A stretch of 64,000 nt of DNA from an uncultured Paracoccaceae bacterium (GCA_913061275.1 CAJXSR010000002.1:62001-126000), one strand, 5' to 3'. Shown: positions 45,806 to 54,200, counted from the stretch's first letter. The notes: generated by a model not told the origin, from the letters alone. Numbers and translations are program-made.

Positions 45806-46359
45806 AAACGGCTTTACTTGTTATCGACGTGCAAATGGGTTTCGTCCACCGTGATGCCGCTGGCACCCCGCGATCTTGCCCACAAGCAGAACAAAACATT
45901 GCTACTTTGCTAACCGCATTTAGGGCAAGCGAGGACGTGGTGATCCACATTCACCATCATACGATGGAAGAAAACTCGGTTTTTCGTGCCGACCTGCCGG
46001 GTGGGGCCGTGCAACCGTTCGCGCAACCTGTGAAGGGTGAGGCAGTGATTATCAAACGCGTCAACAGCGGGTTTATTGGCACCAGCCTAGAGGCCGATTT
46101 GCGCGATGCGGGCATCAGCAGGCTGGTAATGTGCGGTGGGGTTGCCAATTTCTGTGTCGAGACTACCGCACGTATGGCAGGCAACTTTGGGTTTGATGTA
46201 CTTTACGCTTCTGACGCAACTTGGGCCTATGGCTCGACAGGCCCAGACGGGGTGGAACATTCACCCTAACAGGTACATTCTATGTCACTGTGTAATCTGG
46301 ATGACGAATTTGCGCAGGTTTTGAATACAGCGCAAATTTTGAGGAAGATCGGAATGTAG
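45802..46359 (+). pseudogene. isochorismatase-family hydrolase interrupted by one in-frame stop
   Basis: The frame runs 155 codons to a TAA at 46267-46269, then continues in register for 29 more codons (VHSMSLCNLDDEFAQVLNTA and onward) to TAG at 46357-46359. The joined 185 residues are the normal length, and family members usually read HS-x2-VHAMSLANLHGEFA here, so the TAA replaces a sense codon, perhaps GAA or CAA. The catalytic residues (Asp9 in LLVIDVQMGF, Lys in VIIKRVNSG, Cys in VANFCVETTAR) lie before the stop. A 155-residue product would lack the last helix and strand. Confidence 0.85.
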
Positions 46360-46370
46360 GTGGTTTTTGC

Positions 46371-46742
46371 CTACCGATCACTGGGGTGATTTACCCCGTC
46401 ATCCCATGGAACTTCTTCCAACTCAGACGGGTCAACCCCTTCCAATGCCCCTGCATTGACACCGTATTCATTTGGATTGGATCGTCTGCGGTGATGCGTG
46501 TAATTTCCACAAACGGAACAGAAATAATGCTCGGCACTTTTCGTGCCCCACTGATATAACTGCAAAACGTCTGCCCCTTTGACTAACTCAACCCCGTCAG
46601 GGTAGGCAGCCGTTGCCGCAATAGCCCCGCGACGGCGACAAAATGAGCAGTTACACCGACGTGCAGTGTTCAACCCGTCGGTTAATTTCACGCGTAACTC
46701 AACCGAGCCACAATGGCAGGTTAGTTTATGCCAACTGTTCAT
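46371..46742 (-). CDS. GFA-family zinc protein
   Basis: The 123-residue protein has the Mss4-like GFA fold with cysteines in CHCG (residues 9-12), CNCSFC (28-33) and CSVCG (about 76-80), which bind structural and catalytic zinc. The name comes from a proposed glutathione-dependent formaldehyde-activating enzyme, but that activity is disputed for most members. Its start overlaps the stop of the rhomboid gene by four bases, so it is the last gene of the minus-strand block. Confidence 0.88.
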   Translation of the reverse strand: MNSWHKLTCHCGSVELRVKLTDGLNTARRCNCSFCRRRGAIAATAAYPDGVELVKGADVLQLYQWGTKSAEHYFCSVCGNYTHHRRRSNPNEYGVNAGALEGVDPSELEEVPWDDGVNHPSDR

Positions 46743-47482
46743 CTACGCCTCCTGACGATGGGTATGGTACTTGTTCGGGTAGTAAATGTTGGGGCATGTG
46801 GTGGGTGAAAATGGCTTGCCTGCCAAAACTTTGTACCGCCAAGGCGCACCCATAAAGGGGTGGCCAAAACGATGCCTACGATAAACCCACCGATATGGGC
46901 CCAGTACGCCACACCGCCTTCGGAACCGGATACTGATGCACCACCAAAAATCTGCAAAGCCATCCATATGCCCAAAACGACCCACGCGGGCCATTTGAAT
47001 ATCTTGAAAAAGATGATGAATATAAATATCACATCCACTTTGGCCTTGGGGTAAAGCAACAAATATGCGCCTAACACCCCTGCGATTGCACCTGATGCCC
47101 CCACGGTCGGAACGCCTGAATTGGGGTCAGATAAAACATGAAACACATCTGCCCCAAATCCGCTGGCCAGATAAAACAACAAGAACGGCAAATGCCCCAT
47201 TGCATCTTCTACATTATCGCCAAATATCCATAAAAACAGCATGTTACCACCGATATGCATCAGCCCTGCGTGCAAAAACATTGAAGTAAGTGCCGTGTGA
47301 ATATCCACCCCTTCGCTGACCCTTGCAGGGACCATTGCCCAATGGCCCCAAAACGATGATAGGGCCACATCATCATTCATGATCGGGTAATACATGGCAA
47401 AGACAAAAATGTTTACTGCGATCAACGCATAGGTCACATACGGGCGGCGGCCAGAAGGGTTATGATCGCGTATCGGAAACAT
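46739..47482 (-). CDS. rhomboid-family intramembrane serine protease
   Basis: The 247-residue membrane protein has six predicted helices. The catalytic Ser130 lies in VGASGAIAGVLGAY and the partner His196 in YWAHIGGF; the conserved MFLHAGLMHIGGNML loop is at about 68-82. It cleaves membrane proteins within the bilayer. It lies 13 bases downstream of the zinc-ribbon membrane protein and may act on membrane proteins of the same block (inference). Confidence 0.94.
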   Translation of the reverse strand: MFPIRDHNPSGRRPYVTYALIAVNIFVFAMYYPIMNDDVALSSFWGHWAMVPARVSEGVDIHTALTSMFLHAGLMHIGGNMLFLWIFGDNVEDAMGHLPFLLFYLASGFGADVFHVLSDPNSGVPTVGASGAIAGVLGAYLLLYPKAKVDVIFIFIIFFKIFKWPAWVVLGIWMALQIFGGASVSGSEGGVAYWAHIGGFIVGIVLATPLWVRLGGTKFWQASHFHPPHAPTFTTRTSTIPIVRRRR

Positions 47483-47495
47483 TCAGTGGTCTTCC

Positions 47496-48614
47496 TTATT
47501 GGCTTTGGGCCGCGATATAGCCGATTACAACAGCGGCCAAGGCACCCAGAATAACGGCAAAAGTGATTTTCCAAGCAGAATAAGGCCGCTCACCTTGCGT
47601 CTTGCCAGTGCGCCCGTTAACCACAAATCGGTAGGTTTTTCCGCGATATTTATACGCAGCCATCCAAACAGGCAGCAGGATATGCTTAAACGTAAGTGCC
47701 CCCACATCTGTATCTAGGTTGTGTATTCTTTGCTGATCGCCACCAATATCAAATTTGACATCACGCGTAATCATTCGGTTCATATAGGCGCGCGCCTCTT
47801 TATACCCATCTTCCAGTTGTACCGTGTAGGTTTCAGCCCGAAATCCTGCCAGATATTCTGGCTTATAGGGTTCCATTTCAGACAGATCCCAAGGGGCAAG
47901 CGCGTCAGTGTATTTCTTCGGCAGGCTTTTTGATCCTAACACCAAAATATCATCAAAAAACCGTGCAACGCGCCCTTGTGCCGCTGTCCAGCGCACTTTT
48001 GGCACTTGGCGGGTCTGTGTTTGTGATTTGCCATCTACCATCACGTTCACGCGCTGGGTCACGTAATAAACCACCCCGCGTTCGCCTGTGTAACGTGTTT
48101 TAGTATCTGCATCATATGTCCAGTACGGTACATATATTCCTTGTAACTTACGGCCCTTACGCGCGTATTCTTGCAAGCCGTTAGGGGCAAACCACAGCTT
48201 GCCCAGCCAGTCGGTCATGTTTTTGCGCGCGCCCCTTTCTGATAGGCCAAAAGGCAACAGCGCTTTGGGTTTGATCTGTCGGTCTATACCAGTATCTGTG
48301 ACCACGGGTGTGGCACAAAACGGGCATTCGGCAGCGTGCGTATTTGGGCTAAATTCCACATGTGCGCCACAGTTTTCGCATGAAACCGTGCGCAGTTCCT
48401 CCATATCCAGATCAGGCAGTTGATTTTTTACAGCTTTGTGAAAATCTTGTTCTTTAATGGACTGGCCTTGCGGCTTTCCTAATTCGAATATGATCTGCTC
48501 AGCCCCGCAATGGTCGCATTTTAGCTGACCTTTTTCGGGGTTATACCGCAAGTCTGACCCACATGTATCACATGGAAATTGATGTTCTAAGGCTGTTATT
48601 GGGCTGTCACTCAT
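47496..48614 (-). CDS. TFIIB-type zinc-ribbon membrane protein
   Basis: The 372-residue protein has two zinc ribbons (C15-x2-C18/C33-x2-C36 and CENCG...CPFC at about 79-97), a middle beta-rich domain with LQGIYVPYWTYDADT and a single membrane helix at the C-terminus (about 348-368). Such proteins are sometimes mislabelled as primosome or helicase proteins because of the ribbons; there is no helicase motif. Homologues occur near SPFH, TelA and XpaC genes. It starts within four bases of the small b561-like gene. Confidence 0.8.
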   Translation of the reverse strand: MSDSPITALEHQFPCDTCGSDLRYNPEKGQLKCDHCGAEQIIFELGKPQGQSIKEQDFHKAVKNQLPDLDMEELRTVSCENCGAHVEFSPNTHAAECPFCATPVVTDTGIDRQIKPKALLPFGLSERGARKNMTDWLGKLWFAPNGLQEYARKGRKLQGIYVPYWTYDADTKTRYTGERGVVYYVTQRVNVMVDGKSQTQTRQVPKVRWTAAQGRVARFFDDILVLGSKSLPKKYTDALAPWDLSEMEPYKPEYLAGFRAETYTVQLEDGYKEARAYMNRMITRDVKFDIGGDQQRIHNLDTDVGALTFKHILLPVWMAAYKYRGKTYRFVVNGRTGKTQGERPYSAWKITFAVILGALAAVVIGYIAAQSQ

Positions 48615-48856
48615 TTTAGATATTTATAAGAACGACGCGATACCGTGATGTGTAATGCGCTGTTTTTCAACAGATAATGTTGCCATAGATAAAACAATGT
48701 ATGGGCTACGATAACTCCTAAGATCATACCAACACTTGCATGTGTGGATAAAGCACCACCCGGATCAGTGCGGCTTTCTTCAGGTACTACCAACCAAAAA
48801 TATGCAATCAAAGGAACGCATAACCAGTGCAACCATTTAATAACCGTGTGGCGCAT
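48611..48856 (-). CDS. small two-helix membrane protein, half-size cytochrome b561-like
   Basis: The 81-residue protein has two membrane helices (about 7-24 and 39-60). KWLHWLCVPLIAYF and THASVGMILGVIVAHTL match the first two helices of the cytochrome b561 family, including candidate heme histidines His10, His39 and perhaps His51. A complete b561 has four helices, so this is either a half-size, dimer-forming protein or a remnant. It lies three bases after the SPFH gene and overlaps the zinc-ribbon gene, consistent with real co-translation. Confidence 0.7.
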   Translation of the reverse strand: MRHTVIKWLHWLCVPLIAYFWLVVPEESRTDPGGALSTHASVGMILGVIVAHTLFYLWQHYLLKNSALHITVSRRSYKYLK

Positions 48857-48859
48857 ATT

Positions 48860-49963
48860 TTATCCTATGGGCGGTGGTGGCGGCGCGATGGTAAACAGTT
48901 GCGCCAGTTCTGCAATTTCGCTTGCGGCTTTCCAACCATCAAGCCCTACTGCCCAAACTAATGTATCACGCTTTAATGTGCCGTCGCCAGCCATACGGCC
49001 CAGATTGGCCTTTGAAAATGGCCCAGTAGTTTCACCGTTCTCGGCAATATGCCAAACCCGTTCAACAGGCGGTGGTGGTGGCATTTGTGGTGCTGTGGGT
49101 GCAGCACGTGGCCCCCAAGGGCCTGCGTTTGCCATTGCCATGCCCATTCCCATACCTAAGCCTGCACCCATTCCGCCACCACCATTTGGATTGCTGGCAG
49201 CAGCTGTCATTGCTTCGGCGGCTGAGTATTGCGTAAATCGCCCCAAATCACCCGCAAGCCCCATAGAGGTGCGTTTGTCCAATGCCGCTTCAACCGCAGG
49301 CGGCATAGAGATGTTTTCGATATAAAGATTGGGTAATTCCAAGCCAAACTCTGCTATTTCCGGTGCTATACGCGTGGCCAACAATTTGCCCAGATCAGCC
49401 GTGTTTGCAGCCATATCCAGTAAAGGTATGGCACTTGCGGCAATCGCGGCTGAAAAACGTGACACGATGATGTTGCGGATCGCATATGAAATCTCATCCA
49501 TAGTAAATTCGCCATCAGTGCCTACAATTTCGGTCATGAATAACGCAGGATCAGTGACTTTCATTTCATAGGTGCCATAGGCGCGAATGCGCAATGGGCC
49601 ATATTCGGGGTCACGTATAATCACAGGGTTTTTTGTACCCCATTTCAGGTTTTGAAAACGGGTGGTGTTGATAAAGTATATTTCGGATTTAAACGGGCTT
49701 TCAAACCCGTGATCCCAATGCTGCAACGTGGTCATGATCGGCATGTTGTTGGTTTCCAACATATAAAGCCCAGGGCTGAACACATCTGCCATCTGGCCTT
49801 CATGTACCAATACTGCCGCTTGGCCTTCGCGCACCGTTAGTTTAGCGCCGTATTTTATCTCATGATCTTCACGTTCAAACCGCCAGACCAGCGTATCACG
49901 CGTGTCATCTGTCCAGTGAATAACGTCGATAAATTCATCGGTTAGAAAATCTAAAATACCCAT
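48860..49963 (-). CDS. SPFH-domain protein with C-terminal GYF_2 domain
   Basis: The 367-residue protein starts with an SPFH (band 7) region: GAKLTVREGQAAVLVHEGQM, FSPGLYMLETNNMPIM and NLYIENISMPPAVEAALDKR near residue 230. A Gly/Met/Ala/Pro-rich linker (about 260-305) leads to a GYF_2 domain (about 308-362) with VWHIAENGETTGPFS and DTLVWAVGLDGWKAA. Membrane helices are not obvious; related YdjI/virion-core-type proteins bind membranes peripherally. It is central in the TelA-type block and may organise the membrane proteins encoded around it. Confidence 0.9.
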   Translation of the reverse strand: MGILDFLTDEFIDVIHWTDDTRDTLVWRFEREDHEIKYGAKLTVREGQAAVLVHEGQMADVFSPGLYMLETNNMPIMTTLQHWDHGFESPFKSEIYFINTTRFQNLKWGTKNPVIIRDPEYGPLRIRAYGTYEMKVTDPALFMTEIVGTDGEFTMDEISYAIRNIIVSRFSAAIAASAIPLLDMAANTADLGKLLATRIAPEIAEFGLELPNLYIENISMPPAVEAALDKRTSMGLAGDLGRFTQYSAAEAMTAAASNPNGGGGMGAGLGMGMGMAMANAGPWGPRAAPTAPQMPPPPPVERVWHIAENGETTGPFSKANLGRMAGDGTLKRDTLVWAVGLDGWKAASEIAELAQLFTIAPPPPPIG

Positions 49964-49976
49964 AAAACTTCCTTTT

Positions 49977-50912
49977 TTAACTTTGCCCTGAAGGTAATAA
50001 CTCGTGTGCGATTTGTTGGACGATCGGATGCGCTGTTTTTACCGTCATCCCGATTGTTAGGCGCTTATCGTAAAGCATTTGCAATAACAGCTCGTCATGG
50101 CGGGTCATAAGAGAAAACTCTTCATCGTCATTAAAAATTGACGGGCGGGCCTTTGGGCTGTCATTTGCCAGACCCAAAGCTTGGGTCATTTCTTCTTGAA
50201 TACAGGATTGACGCATCAAACCTCTGTGTTCAGCCTTAATGAGTATAACCGCCCCTTTGTACCCTGATAGTGAATTCACATCTGATACGGCATATGCTGC
50301 ACAAAAAATACCACGGGGGCTTGTTTGAATTTCGCTCAATATTTGTGGCACTAGGTATTTGACACGGCCAAGCAGGTTAGGCGTATAGCTTTTTTGTTCA
50401 TCTAAATTTAAAAACAGGATTGAGAAATTGGCGCGTCTGGCATCCGTCACTTGTATATCCAAACCAGATATTCGCGCCAAACGCGTAGAAAAACTACGCA
50501 CATAAGCGGTATCTATCTTGCGTTGATCCTCGGAAACAGATGGCCCAAAATTCAACCCGATACGCACAGGGCGTTCCCAGCGGCGCAAACTGCTGGCGGT
50601 TTGGCGTTCAACAAACTGACCGCCGTGCACTGAATACTCGTCAAAAAGGGCGACACGTTCAAAGTTTTTCACCAGATCTGTGGCTGAAAATAGGGCGTCA
50701 CTGGGCTCTAGTTCTTGGCGTAACCGCCCTTTGGCTCGCAAGCGATCTTGTACTTTCGCATAATAAGCGGCCACTTGTTGGCTTTCTGCTGATGGTGTCG
50801 TTTGCACAGGTTTAACAGATTGCGGCCTTGGTTTTGGCTTTGTTGTTTCAGTCAAAGGTACACAGGCCGAAAAGCCGATAAGGATACTGGGGAATAGGAT
50901 TGATAACCGCAT
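49977..50912 (-). CDS. DUF2927 lipoprotein
   Basis: The 311-residue protein has a lipoprotein signal, MRLSILFPSILIGFSAC, with lipobox Cys17, then a Pro/Lys-rich spacer. The rest matches DUF2927, including the CIQEEMTQALGLANDSPKAR motif and SIFNDDEEFSLMTRHDELLL. The EEMTQALGL helix recalls the metzincin zinc helix without the full HExxH motif; a peptidase function is not supported. It follows telA after a strong hairpin and precedes the SPFH gene by 13 bases. Confidence 0.85.
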   Translation of the reverse strand: MRLSILFPSILIGFSACVPLTETTKPKPRPQSVKPVQTTPSAESQQVAAYYAKVQDRLRAKGRLRQELEPSDALFSATDLVKNFERVALFDEYSVHGGQFVERQTASSLRRWERPVRIGLNFGPSVSEDQRKIDTAYVRSFSTRLARISGLDIQVTDARRANFSILFLNLDEQKSYTPNLLGRVKYLVPQILSEIQTSPRGIFCAAYAVSDVNSLSGYKGAVILIKAEHRGLMRQSCIQEEMTQALGLANDSPKARPSIFNDDEEFSLMTRHDELLLQMLYDKRLTIGMTVKTAHPIVQQIAHELLPSGQS

Positions 50913-50930
50913 GGTGCTGACTATTAAAGC

Positions 50931-50966
50931 AATTCAGGAACGCTGCAAGTGCGGCGTTCCTGAATT
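50931..50966 (-). terminator. perfect 13-bp hairpin between telA and the DUF2927 gene
   Basis: AATTCAGGAACGC (50931-50943) and GCGTTCCTGAATT (50954-50966) form a perfect 13-bp stem with a 10-base loop. It lies seven bases beyond the telA stop on the minus strand. A short T-containing stretch (GCTTTAATAG) follows. It can end or attenuate the xpaC-telA message before the downstream genes. Confidence 0.7.
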
Positions 50967-50972
50967 TTGCGC

Positions 50973-52148
50973 TTACTTACTTGCTGGTGCATCTGGCTTA
51001 GGTGTAGCTTTTGCCGCTGAAAGCGTATCTTTTAACTTGTCTTCCAGTGTTTCCAGCTCTTTTTCTGCTTCGGCACGTTTTAGTTTACCTTCGTCAGCTA
51101 TTTGCAAACTTTCCTCGATTGTGTCGATCAGATACTGATTGGCCTTGCGAATGCTTTCTATATCAAACACCGAACGTTCCATTTGTTTGCGCACCTCACG
51201 GTTGGCAACTTGTAGGTTCGCCGCATTGCTTTCCAGCAATTCATTGGTCAGATCAGACGCTTCTTTCACAACCTCTGCGGCTTCACGGGATCGGTGAATG
51301 GTTACGGCTTGGGCTAATTGAGTTTCCCAAAGCGGCACGGTGTTGACCAAGGTAGAATTGATCTTGGTAACAAGGGATTTATCATTTTCTTGTACCAGAC
51401 GGATTGATGGCAGTGACTGCATCGTCACTTGGCGGGTCAGCTTCAAATCATGCACACGGCGTTCAAGATCATCGCGTGCTGCACGCAGATCACGTAATTC
51501 TTGCGCCTTGATAACACCTTTGTCTTTGGTCGCATTCGCAACCTGCTTTTCTTTGGCAGGGATGGTTTTTAGATCTAGATCTTTAATTTTCTCTTCGCCG
51601 GCTGCAATATACAGGGCCAGTTCATCGTAAAAAGCTAGGGTCTTACCATATAGTTTATCCAGTGATTTGATGTCTTTTAATAAGATATGTTCATGGTCAA
51701 GCAATTCATCGGTGATTTTATCAATCTGGCCCTGAACAGTTTCATATTGCGCAATAAACTTTACAACGGGGGTTGCTTTGCCCAGCAATCTTTCCCACCA
51801 GCTGCGCCGACGGTTCGGGTTTAACTCATCAACCGAAAACCCACGAATAGAGCTAACCATATCGCGCAGGCTATCCCCCGCAGGCCCTACATCTTTGTTG
51901 CGCACACCTGCCAACATTTCTTGGCTGATGGTTTGCAATTCCGCTTGCGCGTTAGAGCCAAACTCAATGATTGATTGGGAGTTTGCTATGTCAATTTCTG
52001 CCATCCGCGCTTTGATAATTTTTTTCTGATCTGGTTTTACATCAGAAATAACAATCAATTCACCCTTCGGTTCTGGCAATACCGCAGCGGTTACTTTTTC
52101 AACTTCTTTGAGGGTGGTCTCGGCCTTCTTACGTGTATCATCTGACAT
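50973..52148 (-). CDS. telA: TelA/KlaA-family protein (toxic anion resistance)
   Basis: The 391-residue, mostly helical protein matches TelA: RSWWERLLGKATPVVKFIAQ, ETVQGQIDKITDELLDHEHI and NTVPLWETQLAQAVTIHRSREA. Family members are linked to tellurite and envelope-stress tolerance, and in Bacillus subtilis (YaaN with XpaC) a TelA gene also pairs with xpaC. No membrane helix is seen. It lies 10 bases after xpaC on the same strand, so the two are surely co-transcribed. The biochemical activity of TelA is not known. Confidence 0.95.
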   Translation of the reverse strand: MSDDTRKKAETTLKEVEKVTAAVLPEPKGELIVISDVKPDQKKIIKARMAEIDIANSQSIIEFGSNAQAELQTISQEMLAGVRNKDVGPAGDSLRDMVSSIRGFSVDELNPNRRRSWWERLLGKATPVVKFIAQYETVQGQIDKITDELLDHEHILLKDIKSLDKLYGKTLAFYDELALYIAAGEEKIKDLDLKTIPAKEKQVANATKDKGVIKAQELRDLRAARDDLERRVHDLKLTRQVTMQSLPSIRLVQENDKSLVTKINSTLVNTVPLWETQLAQAVTIHRSREAAEVVKEASDLTNELLESNAANLQVANREVRKQMERSVFDIESIRKANQYLIDTIEESLQIADEGKLKRAEAEKELETLEDKLKDTLSAAKATPKPDAPASK

Positions 52149-52158
52149 TTCTTGTCTC

Positions 52159-53061
52159 CTATCGTTTGGCGTGAACGCCCTCTTGTTTTAGCCTGTCTTG
52201 CAGAACTTCTATTTCAATATCCAAATCACTACGATCATCTAATAACAGTGTTTCGCGGTGGGCGGCAAAATTTTTCTCTAAATCGTTTAGCAGGTTTTCG
52301 TATTTCAACCGTGCATCCTGATCGCGGTTTTTGGTGTATAGATTGGCAAATTTAATCGTCGCATCACGCGCACCTTTTAAATAAACCCCGATAAATTTAC
52401 GTGCCCGTGTTAAATCGCGTGGGTCTTCTTCGATGGTGCGAAACATATCGCGCGCGGTTCGGGCAAGGCTTTCAATGCGGGCTTCTAATGCGCGGTCTTT
52501 TATGCGCTGCGATGCAGTTACAGTTTCTGACAGTAACTTTTCAGCCTTTTCGATGGCTTTTGTTACGCGCTCGGCTTCAAAGCTGTCAAACCCTTCCATA
52601 CCTTTTTTGCGCAACGGGTCTATACCAAAGCTAAAACTGTGGGCAGCAGTTGCGGCACCTGCATAAACCAAGCTTGAAATTAGCTCTGCGCCCGCACCGC
52701 CATATGCAGCCATCCATACACCCAACCCTGTTAGGACGGATGCGAATATCTTGCGCGGTATTGCAGGGGGTTTGGTGACTTTGCGGGCGTTATAGGCATC
52801 TTCGGCTTGCAGACCATCGCGCAATAACCATGCCGCTAAGATAAGCACGCCAAACGCGCCTAACTCAATAGCCATGCCTGTGCTGTTACCAATTCTAAGT
52901 TCACTAATACCCGAAAACAAAAGCGGTAATGGCACCAGAAACAGCAATTTAGAACGGATGTTGGGGTTATATACCTCTTGGCCGCTAAATTTATTTGGCT
53001 GCGATGGTGCCGTTTCAGATGCGCCATCAGGGCTAAATTGGCCGCCGTATTTTTTTGTCAT
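52159..53061 (-). CDS. xpaC: XpaC-family protein (5-bromo-4-chloroindolyl phosphate hydrolysis family)
   Basis: The 300-residue protein has a disordered start, about four hydrophobic segments between residues 30 and 145, then a helical cytosolic part (MEGFDSFEAERVTKAIEKAE, IESLARTARDMFRTIEEDPR, ARKFIGVYLKGARDATIKFA). That C-terminal layout matches XpaC. The name derives from a hydrolysis phenotype, not a shown enzymatic site. Its ATG overlaps the TGA of a 31-residue membrane peptide gene, and telA follows 10 bases on. Confidence 0.9.
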   Translation of the reverse strand: MTKKYGGQFSPDGASETAPSQPNKFSGQEVYNPNIRSKLLFLVPLPLLFSGISELRIGNSTGMAIELGAFGVLILAAWLLRDGLQAEDAYNARKVTKPPAIPRKIFASVLTGLGVWMAAYGGAGAELISSLVYAGAATAAHSFSFGIDPLRKKGMEGFDSFEAERVTKAIEKAEKLLSETVTASQRIKDRALEARIESLARTARDMFRTIEEDPRDLTRARKFIGVYLKGARDATIKFANLYTKNRDQDARLKYENLLNDLEKNFAAHRETLLLDDRSDLDIEIEVLQDRLKQEGVHAKR

Positions 53062-53153
53062 GAAAGCGACCCACTATAGGCCCCAGCCGCCACCACCCAA
53101 ATGATGATAACCAGAACAAAATACGCGATCCATTGTAGCGATGCGGCAGACAT
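53058..53153 (-). CDS. 31-residue single-helix membrane peptide ahead of xpaC
   Basis: The gene encodes MSAASLQWIAYFVLVIIIWV and then VAAGAYSGSLS, a single membrane helix (about residues 8-24) with short ends. GAGG lies seven bases before the ATG, and the TGA overlaps the xpaC start codon (ATGA), so translation is probably coupled. No similarity is recognisable at this length. Function is unknown; a small regulator or subunit of the XpaC-TelA complex is possible. Confidence 0.72.
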   Translation of the reverse strand: MSAASLQWIAYFVLVIIIWVVAAGAYSGSLS

Positions 53154-53233
53154 TCACGCCCTCGAAGTTGTAATACATTGTTAATATAGGCGGTGTGTCT
53201 GCATGTTGCTAGGGTCAAATATCAAAAGATGAC

Positions 53234-53259
53234 GTAGGGTAGGCTAAAGCCCACCCTAC
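53234..53259 (-). terminator. terminator overlapping the terC stop codon
   Basis: On the minus strand GTAGGGTGGGCT pairs with AGCCTACCCTAC through twelve base pairs (one G-U) and a 2-base centre, starting inside the terC TAG. A TTTT run follows about six bases later. It separates terC from the xpaC-telA transcript. Confidence 0.7.
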
Positions 53260-54080
53260 AAATTATCTTCCTGCTCAAATGACCGCTCGGCTGCCAGTTT
53301 TTTCTGATACCCTGTTTGCACCAGTTCCACGATGACAAGCACAATGACCGAAAAGTAGAAAGTGGATTTTGACATAGGAACAATTTCATGCCCGAAAACC
53401 TTTAACAGTAGGGCATCATCGTGCATCGCATGTGCTGCGGCGGGGCCTGCCTCGCCTAGCAAAACCACACCAACGATCAGCAGTATGAACAGGCCAAGCA
53501 CTTCGAACATGCGGTTGCGTTTCAAAAACTCGGTTACGCCATCCGCCAGCACCAGCATGGCAACACCCGATGTAAGTATGGCAATGGCCAGAATTGGAAA
53601 TACATCTGTTATAGCAAGGGCTGACAGGATTGAATCAAAGCTGAAAATAAGGTTCATCAACACGATTAACATAATGGCTTGTGCTGCGGTTTTTTTCTGC
53701 CCGCCGTCTACATCGTGGCTTAGATTATCCAGTGACAGCATATGGGCGATTTCCTTAAACGCAGTATACATCAGGAAAACACCCCCGATGATAAAGATGA
53801 CGGTTGAAAAATTCACCCCGCCTTCAAGGATACCCGTCCAGTTAAAGACATAGAAAGGCTCGGACAGTGCGCCGATCAGATTAATCATCACAAAAAGCAG
53901 CACCACCCGCAGGACAACAGCGATGATGATACCCCAGAAACGCACGGCTTTTTGTTTTTCTTTAGGGGCGCGTTGTGACTCGATAGAAATATATAGCAGG
54001 TTGTCAAAACCCAGAACTGCTTGCAAAAAGATCAATATCGCCAGATTGCCCAGATTTTCAAATGTAAATAGATCAGCCAT
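53256..54080 (-). CDS. TerC-family membrane protein
   Basis: The 274-residue protein has seven predicted membrane helices and the TerC motifs LQAVLGFDNLLYISIESQR and NLIFSFDSILSALAITD, with acidic residues inside helices. TerC proteins are implicated in tellurite resistance and in metal (manganese) export during protein secretion. The ATG at 54080 gives a normal start; an in-frame ATG at 54089 is possible. It is separated from the 31-residue gene by a terminator, but co-orientation with telA/xpaC is suggestive because Ter and Tel proteins often occur together. Confidence 0.94.
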   Translation of the reverse strand: MADLFTFENLGNLAILIFLQAVLGFDNLLYISIESQRAPKEKQKAVRFWGIIIAVVLRVVLLFVMINLIGALSEPFYVFNWTGILEGGVNFSTVIFIIGGVFLMYTAFKEIAHMLSLDNLSHDVDGGQKKTAAQAIMLIVLMNLIFSFDSILSALAITDVFPILAIAILTSGVAMLVLADGVTEFLKRNRMFEVLGLFILLIVGVVLLGEAGPAAAHAMHDDALLLKVFGHEIVPMSKSTFYFSVIVLVIVELVQTGYQKKLAAERSFEQEDNL

Positions 54081-54200
54081 ATGCCCCACCTTTTTTGTTT
54101 GAAACAGAAATAGGATGTTCTATGGGTTGGTGCAACTACAGAGTAGTGTTTTAGGTTTTCTTGGGCACTATTTTTTGTATAAATATATTAATTTCAGTAT

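Noticed and set aside
41758-46359. Stop-codon reassignment as the reason for the two in-frame stops
   Set aside because: TAA, TAG and TGA all end normal genes across the window, so mutation or sequence error is simpler.
46356-46374. Short GTAGG/CCTAC hairpin between the isochorismatase and GFA genes
   Set aside because: Only five base pairs; too weak to call a terminator.
53256-54080. Calling the TelA/TerC block a proven tellurite-resistance operon
   Set aside because: terC is separated by a terminator, there are no TerD-type proteins, and TelA/TerC families have broader envelope roles.
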